Shown here piece after piece: positions 1-6,507 of a DNA stretch of 11,205 nucleotides (position 1 is the first letter of the stretch; each line of letters opens with the position of its first letter). The notes below the pieces were generated by a model, which had not been told where the DNA came from, searched no databases, and saw nothing but the letters and a program-made list of their open reading frames with translations. The position numbers and the translations under genes were made by a program. The DNA is taken from NCBI GenBank assembly GCA_009843625.1, contig VYDD01000300.1, forward strand, positions 1-11,205, given 5' to 3'. Origin of the DNA: Gammaproteobacteria bacterium (GTDB lineage: Bacteria; Gemmatimonadota; Gemmatimonadetes; Longimicrobiales; Gaopeijiaceae).

Positions 1-1
1 G

Positions 2-763
2 GTGTGCGGCGGCTACGGGGTTCTGGGCGGAGCGATCGCCGCGGAGCTGGGGCGTGCGGGGTCGCGGGTCGCGGTTCTGGGCCGCCGCCGCGAGCAGGCT
101 GAAGCGAAGGCTGCCGGGATCGGTGGAGCCATCGCGCTGGAGGCGGACGTGCTTGACGAAGAGGCGCTTTGCCGGGCACGTCGCGAGCTCCTCGACCGGT
201 GGGGAGCAGTGGATGTGCTGGTCAACGCCGCGGGGGGGAACGTGAAGCGTGCGCGCAGCGACGAGGGGAGCATTTTCGCGGTTCCCGCAGATGCCTTTGA
301 CGAGGCCCTCCGCCTGAACCTCCACGGCTCGGTCGTGCCGTCCATGGTCTTCGGTGAGGCGATGGCCGCTCGGGGCGCCGGCTGCATCGTGAACATCTCG
401 TCGATGGCGGCGCTCCGGGTTCTCACCCGCGTCATGGCCTACTCGGCCGCCAAGGCCGCCATCGAGAACTTCACGCGCTGGATGGCGGTCGAACTGTCCC
501 GCCGGCACGGGGACGGTCTCCGGGTCAATGCGGTCGCGCCCGGCTTCTTCCTGGCGGAGCAGAACCGGGCCGTGCTGGTGAAGCCTGACGGGAGCTACAC
601 CGCGCGGGCCAGGCGCATCATCGAACACACCCCGATGGGGCGGCTGGGGAGGCCCGCGGAGGTGGCGGGCGTGGTCCGCTGGCTTGCGAGCGACGCCGCG
701 TCGTTCGTCACCGGCGCCGTGATCCCCGTCGACGGGGGCTTCAGCGCCTTCAGCGGCATCTGA
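2..763 (+). CDS. uxuB: SDR-family D-mannonate (fructuronate) oxidoreductase, 5' partial
   Basis: NAD(P)-dependent short-chain dehydrogenase, most likely interconverting D-fructuronate and D-mannonate in the cytoplasm. Visible residues 2-10 (CGGYGVLGG) are the glycine-rich cofactor loop, with Cys where the family usually has Thr. NAAGG (75-79), Asn106, Ser134 and the YSAAK pair Tyr147/Lys151 complete the SDR catalytic set, and the C-terminal PVDGGF (242-247) is typical. The GTG at base 2 falls inside the first beta-strand motif, so the true start lies upstream of the window; the missing part is probably about 10-25 residues. The substrate is inferred from the position 7 bases before uxuA: Bacillus-type UxuB is an SDR of about 280 residues encoded with uxuA. 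Family membership is firm. The exact substrate could be another sugar acid, for example gluconate. Confidence 0.8.
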   Translation: MCGGYGVLGGAIAAELGRAGSRVAVLGRRREQAEAKAAGIGGAIALEADVLDEEALCRARRELLDRWGAVDVLVNAAGGNVKRARSDEGSIFAVPADAFDEALRLNLHGSVVPSMVFGEAMAARGAGCIVNISSMAALRVLTRVMAYSAAKAAIENFTRWMAVELSRRHGDGLRVNAVAPGFFLAEQNRAVLVKPDGSYTARARRIIEHTPMGRLGRPAEVAGVVRWLASDAASFVTGAVIPVDGGFSAFSGI

Positions 764-770
764 GGCGCCC

Positions 771-1817
771 ATGCTGATGAGCTTCCGCTGGTTCGGTCCC
801 GGGGATCCGGTGAGCCTGTCGCGGATTCGCCAGATCCCCGGCGTCGAGGGAGTGGTCAGCGCGCTGCACGACATCCCCGCGGGAGAAGCGTGGCCGCGGG
901 ACGAGCTGAGCCGGCTGGGAGAGGCGATCGATGAGGCGGGGCTCCGCTTTGCAGTGGTCGAGAGCATTCCCGTCCACGACGACATCAAGCTGGGGCGGCC
1001 TTCGAGGGACCGGCTGATCGAGCGCTATTGCGAGAGCGTGCGCGCCGTGGGCCAGATCGGCGTGCCGGTCCTGTGCTACAACTTCATGCCCGTGCTCGAC
1101 TGGACCCGCACGAGCATCGACATGCGGCTGGCGGATGGCTCGGCCACGCTCGCGTACGATCCGGATGAGCTGGCCGCGCTTGATCCGGCGCGGGGCCCGG
1201 CCGCCCTTCCGGCGTGGTCGCCTGCCGAGCCCGAACGGCTTCCAGAGCTGCTCGCCGCCTTCCGCGTGATGGAAGAGGAGCAGCTCTGGGAGAGCCTGGG
1301 GTACTTCCTGGAGGCCGTGGTGCCCGTGGCGGAGGAATCCGGTGTCCTGATGGCGATGCATCCGGACGATCCGCCGTGGCCGGTCTTCGGGCTGCCGCGC
1401 ATCGTCACGGATGGTCCCGCGCTGGAGCGGTTGCTGGGGCTGGTGGATCGGCCCGCCAACGGGGTCACCTTCTGCACCGGCTCCCTGGGCGCCCGGCCCG
1501 ACAACGATTTGCCTGCGATCATCCGCCGCCTGGGTTCGAGGATCCACTTCGCGCATTGCCGCAACGTCCGCGTGACCGGCGCCCGGCGCTTCCACGAGAG
1601 TCCCCACCTGTCGCGGCTGGGGGATGTGGACCTGCAGGAGGTGGTCCGCGCGCTGCGCGAGGTGGGGTTTGCCGGCCCGATGCGTCCCGATCACGGACGC
1701 ATGATCTGGGGCGAGACGGGCCAGCCGGGCTACGGCCTGTACGATCGGGCGCTCGGGGCGATGTACCTGCAGGGGCTTTGGGAGGGCGTGGTGCGCGAGA
1801 AGCGAGGGCCGCGATGA
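771..1817 (+). CDS. uxuA: Mannonate dehydratase
   Basis: Dehydrates D-mannonate to 2-keto-3-deoxy-D-gluconate, a metal-dependent TIM-barrel enzyme. The 348-residue length matches the shorter Bacillus/Streptococcus form; E. coli UxuA has 394. The N-terminus reads MSFRWFGPGDPV. The expected metal-site residues are all visible: His197 in MHPDDPP, Cys235 in FCTGS, His262 in FAHCRN and Asp307 in RPDHGR. The C-terminal segment GYGLYDRALGAMYLQGL is also characteristic. I chose ATG 771 over ATG 777 because a GAGG element, overlapping the stop codon of the preceding gene, sits five bases before it. The stop overlaps the next start (ATGA), which indicates translational coupling within the hexuronate operon. 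Confidence 0.95.
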   Translation: MLMSFRWFGPGDPVSLSRIRQIPGVEGVVSALHDIPAGEAWPRDELSRLGEAIDEAGLRFAVVESIPVHDDIKLGRPSRDRLIERYCESVRAVGQIGVPVLCYNFMPVLDWTRTSIDMRLADGSATLAYDPDELAALDPARGPAALPAWSPAEPERLPELLAAFRVMEEEQLWESLGYFLEAVVPVAEESGVLMAMHPDDPPWPVFGLPRIVTDGPALERLLGLVDRPANGVTFCTGSLGARPDNDLPAIIRRLGSRIHFAHCRNVRVTGARRFHESPHLSRLGDVDLQEVVRALREVGFAGPMRPDHGRMIWGETGQPGYGLYDRALGAMYLQGLWEGVVREKRGPR

Positions 1818-2453
1818 CGTCCCTCAACGAACGGATCGGCCGGCTGGGCGTGGTCCCCGTGGTCGTCATCCGCGACCCGCGCCGCGCGGTGCCGCTCGCG
1901 CGCGCACTGGCCGAGGGCGGGCTTCCGTGCGTCGAAATCACGTTCAGGACGTCCGGAGCCGGGGAGGCGTTGCGCCGCATCGCGGCGGAGGTTCCCGACG
2001 TCCTGCTCGGCCGCCGGCACCGTCCTCACCCCGGGGCAGGCGGAGGCCGCGCGGGAGGCGGGGGCGCGATTCGTGGTCTCGCCGGGCTTCGATGCCCGGG
2101 TGGTCGACTACTGCCGGGCGCACGAGCTCGCCGTCTATCCGGGCGTGTGCACGCCCACAGAGATTCAGCACGCGCTCGAGGCGGGGCTCGGCGTGCTGAA
2201 GTTCTTTCCCGCCGGGCCCCTCGGAGGAGCGTCCTTCCTCAAGGCGGTCTCGGCGCCCTTCCCAGGTCTGCAGTTCATCCCTACGGGAGGAGTGAAGCGC
2301 GAGCACCTTCCGGGCTACCTCGAGCTCGATCAGGTGTTGGCCTGCGGCGGCTCCTGGCTCGCGCCGGCCGCGTGGATCGACGAGGACGCCTTCGACCGGA
2401 TCCGCAACGAGGCCGCGAGGACCGCCGCCGTCGTCCGGGGAGAGCGCCCATGA
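1814..2453 (+). pseudogene. eda: KDPG aldolase, frameshifted by one extra base
   Basis: 2-keto-3-deoxy-6-phosphogluconate aldolase (class I, Schiff base), which splits KDPG into pyruvate and glyceraldehyde-3-phosphate. The first 66 codons from ATG 1814 read as Eda, including VVVIRDP and the catalytic-region Glu41 in CVEITFRT. At 2011-2012 an extra C moves the sequence into the next frame. With it removed the protein continues as GAGTVLTPGQAEAAREAGAR, then VVSPGFD, the Schiff-base lysine in VLKFFPAGP (about residue 129 of the corrected protein) and FIPTGGV, ending at TGA 2451-2453. The repaired length of about 212 residues is normal for the family. Everything else is intact, including ATGA overlaps with both neighbours, so this is either a very recent mutation or a sequencing/assembly error. 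Function as KDPG aldolase is firm if the frame is repaired. Confidence 0.88.
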
Positions 2454-3487
2454 CCTCACCGATGCGCATCGTGACCTTCGGCGAGCTCATGCTGAGGCTC
2501 CGGGCTCCGGGACGCGAGCGACTGCTCCAGAGCCCGCGTCTCGAGGCGACCTTCGGGGGCGCCGAAAGCAACGTGGCGGTATCGCTCGCCAACTTCGAGC
2601 TGGACGCCGCCTTCTGCACGGTCCTGCCCGCCAACCCGATCGGGGATGCGGCCATCGGCGAGCTGCGCCGCTTCGGCGTGGACACCCGGCACATCCGGCG
2701 GGGAGGTGAGCGCATGGGCATCTACTACCTGGAGACGGGGGCGACTCAGCGGCCCAGCCGGGTGGTCTACGACCGCGCCAATTCGTCCATCTCGCGCGCC
2801 CGTCCGGGCGATTTCGACTGGGATGCCGTCTTCGAGGATGCGGACTGGTTCCACATCACCGGCATCACGCCGGCGCTCAGCACCTCGGCCGCGGAGCTTT
2901 CGCTCGAAGCGGTCCGCCGGGCGAGAGAGCGGGGCGTGACCGTCTCGTGCGATTACAACTACCGGAGCAAGCTCTGGAAGTGCGGCAAGACCGCCCCCGA
3001 GGTGATGCGCGAACTGGTGGCGCACGTGCAGATCGGCATCGCCAACGAGGAGGACTGCCAGCGCTCGCTCGGGATCGCTTCGAATGTGGACGTAGAGGCC
3101 GGCGCCCTGGATCGTGAGCGCTACCGGGTGCTGGCCGAGCGCGTGCTGGCCGCCTTTCCGAACCTGGAGAAGCAGGTCATCACCCTGCGTGAAAGCCGGA
3201 GCGCCGACCACAACGCCTGGGGCGCCTGCCTGCACGACGGGCGAGACTTCATGGTCAGCCGCAGATACGACGTGCCGGACATCGTCGACCGCGTCGGGAC
3301 CGGCGACGCCTTCGCCGCGGGGTTCATCTACGGGCTCGCGGCCTATGGCGACGACAGGCGAGCGTTGGAGTTCGGGACGGCGGCCGGCTGCCTGAAGCAC
3401 TCGGTCCCCGGCGACTTCCACCGGGTGGGCGTGACCGAGGTGGAGGCGCTGATGGGCGGGGGTGGCAGCGGCCGTGTACAGCGGTGA
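2450..3487 (+). CDS. kdgK: 2-keto-3-deoxygluconate kinase (PfkB/ribokinase family)
   Basis: Phosphorylates KDG with ATP to KDPG, linking UxuA to the aldolase. It is a PfkB-family protein of 345 residues. The N-terminal FGELMLRL and GGAESNVAVSLANF motifs form the sugar-binding region, and the C-terminal DRVGTGDAFAAGF is the second PfkB signature with the catalytic base Asp286. ATG 2450 overlaps the aldolase stop (ATGA). A second ATG five codons downstream (MRIVTFG) is a possible alternative start. The frame from the first half of eda is open all the way into this gene, so automatic gene callers may report a false 557-residue fusion. Known KDG kinases share this domain plan. The pathway context between eda and uxuA makes KDG rather than fructose or ribose the likely substrate. 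Confidence 0.92.
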   Translation: MTSPMRIVTFGELMLRLRAPGRERLLQSPRLEATFGGAESNVAVSLANFELDAAFCTVLPANPIGDAAIGELRRFGVDTRHIRRGGERMGIYYLETGATQRPSRVVYDRANSSISRARPGDFDWDAVFEDADWFHITGITPALSTSAAELSLEAVRRARERGVTVSCDYNYRSKLWKCGKTAPEVMRELVAHVQIGIANEEDCQRSLGIASNVDVEAGALDRERYRVLAERVLAAFPNLEKQVITLRESRSADHNAWGACLHDGRDFMVSRRYDVPDIVDRVGTGDAFAAGFIYGLAAYGDDRRALEFGTAAGCLKHSVPGDFHRVGVTEVEALMGGGGSGRVQR

Positions 3488-3509
3488 GGGCCCAGCGTGT
3501 GCCGCCGGG

Positions 3510-4385
3510 TCAGTGATTCCGCGCTCGGCTTGACGCCCCCAGCACCCCTGCCAGCCCCAGGCCGATCCAGAACGCGGACGATGCCATCCACATCTTGAAG
3601 GTCGGCAGGAGCGTCCACACCTCTTGCCCACCGCTCATCCCCCATGCGAATGAGTCTCCACCGATGTACCACGCAACGAAGTCGCTGGCCCGCTGAATCC
3701 AGTCGATGTCCCGGAAGTCGGCGATGCCCAGCACGACCCCGCCCGCGACCCAAAGCCCGGCGGCCCAGAACAGCGGACGCCGTGTGGCGAGCATGAGGGT
3801 GCTGGCCACGAGATAGGCCGCGGTTGCCGACGTGAACGGGAGTGCCCACTCCCACCACGGAGTGGTCCAGTTCACAGACTCCATGGCGCCGGGCGTCCCG
3901 GCGGCGGCTCCCGCGGGGTCGAGAACCAGCAGGCGAACTTCGTCGACACCCAGGGTTCCGCCGCTTGCCAGCACGGTGAGCGTGACCCACACGAGGGCCG
4001 CGCTCAGGATCGCGAGGAGCCAGACCCATCCGGCCGCCACCTTGAGAAGCGTGTGCCTCCGGTGATCGACAGGCATCGACCACAGCGGGGTGTCGCCGAA
4101 CCGGCGCTCGCCCTTCCACGCCACGAACGGAAGCAGGAGGGCGGCGAGCACGGCGAAGAAGCCCCACGGGGGCTCCCCGGGATCGAAAACGAGTTGGCCG
4201 CCCTCCCCATCGCCCATTGCCTGCCGGCCCGGCCTTCGGCTGCCCGCGATCCGGGCCACCGCGCCGAGCACCCGCGCCAGGGCCGGGCGGGCGCCCGCGC
4301 GGCGGATGGCCAGCCCTACCACGCGCAGCTGCTCGATCCACACGGTCTTCATCGCGGGCAAGCGGCCCGCCGTCGAGTCCGTCAT
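3510..4385 (-). CDS. ABC transporter membrane subunit (hypothetical permease)
   Basis: A 291-residue integral membrane protein, presumably the permease partner of the ATPase encoded just upstream. About five hydrophobic segments are visible, near residues 73-90, 117-140, 178-200, 204-222 and 266-285. The N-terminal 65 residues are basic and mostly hydrophilic apart from an amphipathic stretch. The short loop after segment 1 (about 91-113) resembles the post-TM1 region of ABC-2-type permeases, but I recognise no specific family signature. Its ATG overlaps the ATPase stop codon (TCATG arrangement on the complementary strand), so the two are probably translated together. It ends 22 bases from the convergent kdgK stop. 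The transported substrate is unknown. By analogy with Ytr-type loci it could act in envelope-stress or antibiotic response, which is inference only. Confidence 0.75.
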   Translation of the reverse strand: MTDSTAGRLPAMKTVWIEQLRVVGLAIRRAGARPALARVLGAVARIAGSRRPGRQAMGDGEGGQLVFDPGEPPWGFFAVLAALLLPFVAWKGERRFGDTPLWSMPVDHRRHTLLKVAAGWVWLLAILSAALVWVTLTVLASGGTLGVDEVRLLVLDPAGAAAGTPGAMESVNWTTPWWEWALPFTSATAAYLVASTLMLATRRPLFWAAGLWVAGGVVLGIADFRDIDWIQRASDFVAWYIGGDSFAWGMSGGQEVWTLLPTFKMWMASSAFWIGLGLAGVLGASSRARNH

Positions 4386-5323
4386 GTTGCCTCCCTTCCG
4401 GAGAGTAGAGCCAGCGCTGCTTCGTCCACCGACAGGGGAGCGACTTCACGCACCGCCGCGCCCGCCTGCGACAGGCCGCGCGTAACGGCGTCACGGTCGC
4501 CCCACACCGTCCATTCGATTGCGCGGGCCGCGCCGCTGCGCCTGACCACCCGCCCCGGCAACTCGCCGGGCCCCGTCCAGCCTTCAGGAACGTCGGCCCA
4601 GTAGCGCAACAGGCCCCCGTACAAATCGTCGCGCGGCAGTTGCCCGAGGAGCCGCCCCTCCGACAGCACGCCCACGTGATCCACCAGGGGCTCCACCTCG
4701 TAAACCCTGTGCGTGGAGATCACAACGGTGGTCGGAGAATCGGCGAGATATTCGCTGAGGATGCTCAGGGTCTCATCGCGCACAACGTGATCCAGGCCGT
4801 CGGTCGGCTCGTCCAGCAGGAGCAGCGGCGGCCTGTGCGCCAGCGCGGTAACGAGCTGCACGCGCCGGCTCTGGCCCTTCGACAGCGCGTGGCACTTCCG
4901 TCCGGGATCGATCCCGTACCTTGCCCTCAATTCGCGGGCGTACTCCGCGTCCCAGGACGGGTGGTAGACCGCCTGGTGCTCCAGCAGCCGGCCCACCGTC
5001 ATCCAGGAGTAGCCGACCCGGTAGTCCTCCGGCACATAGCCGATACCCGCGCGCACTTCGGCTCCCCGGTCGGCCGGGTCCCGCCCCAGGACGCTGACCG
5101 CTCCGTCCTGGTATCGGACGAGACCCATGAGGGTCCGGATCAGCGTGCTCTTGCCCGCGCCGTTGGGACCCACAAGCACGTATACGGCCCCTTCCGGGAC
5201 CTGCAGATCCAGGCCGTCCAGAGCGCGTGTGGAGCCGAACCGCCTGGCCAGCTCCCGTGTCGTCACCGCGAATGGGCCGTTCCCGAGGTCGATGGGAAGC
5301 GCCGCCGTGGCTGTGTCCGTCAT
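4382..5323 (-). CDS. ABC transporter ATP-binding protein, YtrB-like
   Basis: Cytoplasmic ATPase subunit of an ABC transporter, 313 residues. Walker A is GPNGAGKST (52-60). The Q-loop position reads GYVPED (95-100) with Glu in place of Gln, as in many export-type ATPases. The signature is LSKGQ (147-151), Walker B with D-loop is LLLLDEPTDGLD (167-178) and the switch histidine is His205 in VISTH. The VYHPSWD segment (119-125) resembles the YPxWD element common in YtrB-like ATPases that travel with GntR regulators. Residues after about 225 form a C-terminal extension without a motif I recognise. ATG 5321-5323 overlaps the stop of the GntR gene, and the stop overlaps the permease start, giving a coupled three-gene operon. 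Substrate and direction are not visible; export or sensing is more likely than nutrient uptake, since there is no binding-protein gene. Confidence 0.92.
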   Translation of the reverse strand: MTDTATAALPIDLGNGPFAVTTRELARRFGSTRALDGLDLQVPEGAVYVLVGPNGAGKSTLIRTLMGLVRYQDGAVSVLGRDPADRGAEVRAGIGYVPEDYRVGYSWMTVGRLLEHQAVYHPSWDAEYARELRARYGIDPGRKCHALSKGQSRRVQLVTALAHRPPLLLLDEPTDGLDHVVRDETLSILSEYLADSPTTVVISTHRVYEVEPLVDHVGVLSEGRLLGQLPRDDLYGGLLRYWADVPEGWTGPGELPGRVVRRSGAARAIEWTVWGDRDAVTRGLSQAGAAVREVAPLSVDEAALALLSGREAT

Positions 5324-5724
5324 CGTCCGTCCTCCTTGCTCCCGTCTCCGTGCAGGCTTCCACCCTCCACCTCCCGCAGCGCCGTCATCAGATCGGCCAA
5401 CCCGAGTCCGTGCCGCGAGGCGTCGGCCAGGGCCCGCCTCGCAACCTCCCGCGCAAGGCGCGGGCGCTCCTTCTCATCCGGCCGCACCCCCGGCGCCACG
5501 AACGTGCCCTTGCCATGCCGGACCTGGACCACGCCGTCGCGCTCGAGCGCCGCATACGCCTGCGATACGGTCCGGGGATTCACGCGGAGACTCGACGAGA
5601 GATCGCGCACCGACGGGAGCGGATCCTCGGGACGAAGACTTCCCCGAACGAGGCCGCTGCGCACGGCATCCATGATCTGGACGTACAGCGGGCGGCCGTC
5701 GGCGTGGCTGAGTCTGATCTTCAT
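5320..5724 (-). CDS. GntR-family transcriptional regulator, YtrA subfamily
   Basis: A short (134-residue) GntR regulator with an N-terminal winged helix-turn-helix and only a small C-terminal helical tail, the hallmark of the YtrA subfamily, which lacks a large ligand-binding domain. Visible elements are PLYVQIMDAVRSGLVRG (11-27), LPSVRDLSSSLRVNPRTVSQ (35-54, the helix-turn-helix) and DGVVQVRHGKGTFV (62-75, the wing). It is the first gene of the operon with the ABC ATPase and permease, and YtrA-type proteins typically repress their own operon. A perfect-arm inverted repeat begins 14 bases before its ATG and is the obvious candidate binding site. The inducer is not evident; known relatives respond to cell-wall-active antibiotics or other envelope stress. 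Confidence 0.92.
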   Translation of the reverse strand: MKIRLSHADGRPLYVQIMDAVRSGLVRGSLRPEDPLPSVRDLSSSLRVNPRTVSQAYAALERDGVVQVRHGKGTFVAPGVRPDEKERPRLAREVARRALADASRHGLGLADLMTALREVEGGSLHGDGSKEDGR

Positions 5725-5733
5725 GGCGCCTCA

Positions 5734-5766
5734 ACTGTTGTAGTCATATACTACAGGTGCAACAGT
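5734..5766 (-). promoter_or_regulatory. Overlapping inverted repeats, likely operator of the GntR-ABC operon
   Basis: Two inverted repeats overlap immediately upstream of the gntR start codon. The inner one (5739-5755) has six-base arms TGTAGT/ACTACA around an AT-rich five-base centre. The outer one (5734-5740 and 5760-5766) has seven-base arms ACTGTTG/CAACAGT. The A+T-rich centre contrasts with the G+C-rich surroundings and could contain a -10 element (TATATG on the - strand), so a bound regulator would block transcription. YtrA-type GntR proteins are known to bind palindromes of the GTA/TAC kind around a TA-rich core. Binding here is inferred. Confidence 0.6.
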
Positions 5767-5945
5767 ATCGAATGCGGCCGGAAGTGTCAAGGTACCCACC
5801 AGGTGCTTGACTTTGGCATCGCGGAGCCGGCCATTTCCGGAACTCCAAGGTTCTGGAGGGCGCGGGGCTGCCGACCCGATGAGTCGAAGGTGCGAGGCGG
5901 CCGTGCCCTCCTGGCCAAGCGATCTGCGCACACGAAGGGAGCCGA
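5767..5945. other. Intergenic region between divergent gntR and SRPBCC genes
   Basis: No convincing coding sequence lies between the operator region and the SRPBCC start. A -35-like TTGACT occurs at 5807-5812 on the + strand, but I see no convincing -10 at the right distance, so the promoter of the downstream gene is not assigned. The ribosome-binding site AAGGGAG (5935-5941) lies four bases before ATG 5946. Confidence 0.5.
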
Positions 5946-6428
5946 ATGAGCAACCTGACTCTCGCCAGGGAAGGGGAAACGGATATCGTCGCAACGCGCC
6001 GTTTCAAGGCCTCGCCCGAGGCGCTTTATCGCGCACACACGGACCCGGAGCTAGTCCGGCAGTGGGTCCTCGGACCGCCCGGATGGTCAATGACGGTGTG
6101 CGTGAACGAGGCCTGGCCCGGGGGGCGTATCCACTACGAATGGCAGCACGAGGATGGTCAGCGGTTCGGCATCACGGGTGAGATGCTCGAGATCGAGTCT
6201 GGAACGCGCATCGTCCACAGCGAGCGGATGGAGCTGGACGACGGAACGGCCGAGTACCGTGTTGAGACCCGCTTCGAAGCCGACGGCGAAGACGCTCTGT
6301 TGACATTGCGCATGATCTTCGCCGATGAGGCGACGCGAGAGACGATGATCGAAACCGGGATGGAGCACGGCATGGAGGCGAGCTACGCGCGCGTCGATCC
6401 GTTGTTGACGAGCCCCGGCGGCCAATGA
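5946..6428 (+). CDS. SRPBCC-superfamily protein, AHSA1-like (activator of Hsp90 ATPase homolog 1-like)
   Basis: A 160-residue single-domain cytoplasmic protein of the START/SRPBCC fold, which forms a hydrophobic ligand cavity; biochemical roles in bacteria are mostly undefined. Family hallmarks are the opening strand with VATRRFKASPEALYRAHTDP (16-35), the VRQWVLGPPGW segment (37-47), the GGRIHYEW strand with a following GEMLEIE turn, and the C-terminal long helix with TGMEHGMEASYARVDPLL. The start at ATG 5946 is supported by AAGGGAG four bases upstream. Many relatives are co-encoded with an ArsR regulator; none is present here. It is monocistronic, divergent from the GntR-ABC operon and followed by a hairpin. 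No specific ligand can be proposed. Confidence 0.88.
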   Translation: MSNLTLAREGETDIVATRRFKASPEALYRAHTDPELVRQWVLGPPGWSMTVCVNEAWPGGRIHYEWQHEDGQRFGITGEMLEIESGTRIVHSERMELDDGTAEYRVETRFEADGEDALLTLRMIFADEATRETMIETGMEHGMEASYARVDPLLTSPGGQ

Positions 6429-6437
6429 GCCCCGAAT

Positions 6438-6478
6438 ACCCACTACCGGTCGTGGGATGCCCCCTACCGGTAGTGGGT
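6438..6478. terminator. Hairpin of two tandem ACCGGT-centred dyads, possible bidirectional terminator
   Basis: Positions 6438-6450 and 6466-6478 form a perfect 13-bp stem (ACCCACTACCGGT with its complement) around a 15-base loop, in the 79-base gap between two convergent genes. There is no U-tract on either side, so it is not a classic intrinsic terminator, but its place between two stop codons suits transcript end formation or 3'-end protection for both. Each arm, with its flank, is also a near-palindrome of its own centred on ACCGGT. The two centres are exactly 21 bp apart, so a protein-binding site is an alternative. Confidence 0.55.
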
Positions 6479-6507
6479 GTTCCTGCCGCGGGAGGTTCGC
6501 GGCCCGG

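Noticed and set aside
750..1694. Long - strand open frame opposite uxuA
   Set aside because: The complementary strand of uxuA in a G+C-rich genome gives long stop-free frames. The translation is rich in Arg, Pro, His and Gln with no domain, while the + strand has clear family motifs.
2000..2020. Programmed +1 frameshift signal in eda
   Set aside because: No slippery run, in-frame stop at the site or stimulatory structure is evident, and programmed shifting is not known for this family. Error or mutation is simpler.
2456..3631. 391-codon - strand open frame opposite kdgK
   Set aside because: Antisense shadow of a well-supported kinase gene, and it would also overlap the convergent permease end. 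No recognisable motif.
4640..5743. 367-codon + strand open frame opposite the ABC ATPase and gntR
   Set aside because: Antisense shadow. The - strand carries Walker A, signature, Walker B and GntR helix-turn-helix motifs.
5830..5862. GAAC...GTTC inverted repeat before the SRPBCC gene
   Set aside because: Only four-base arms, a level expected by chance in this composition.
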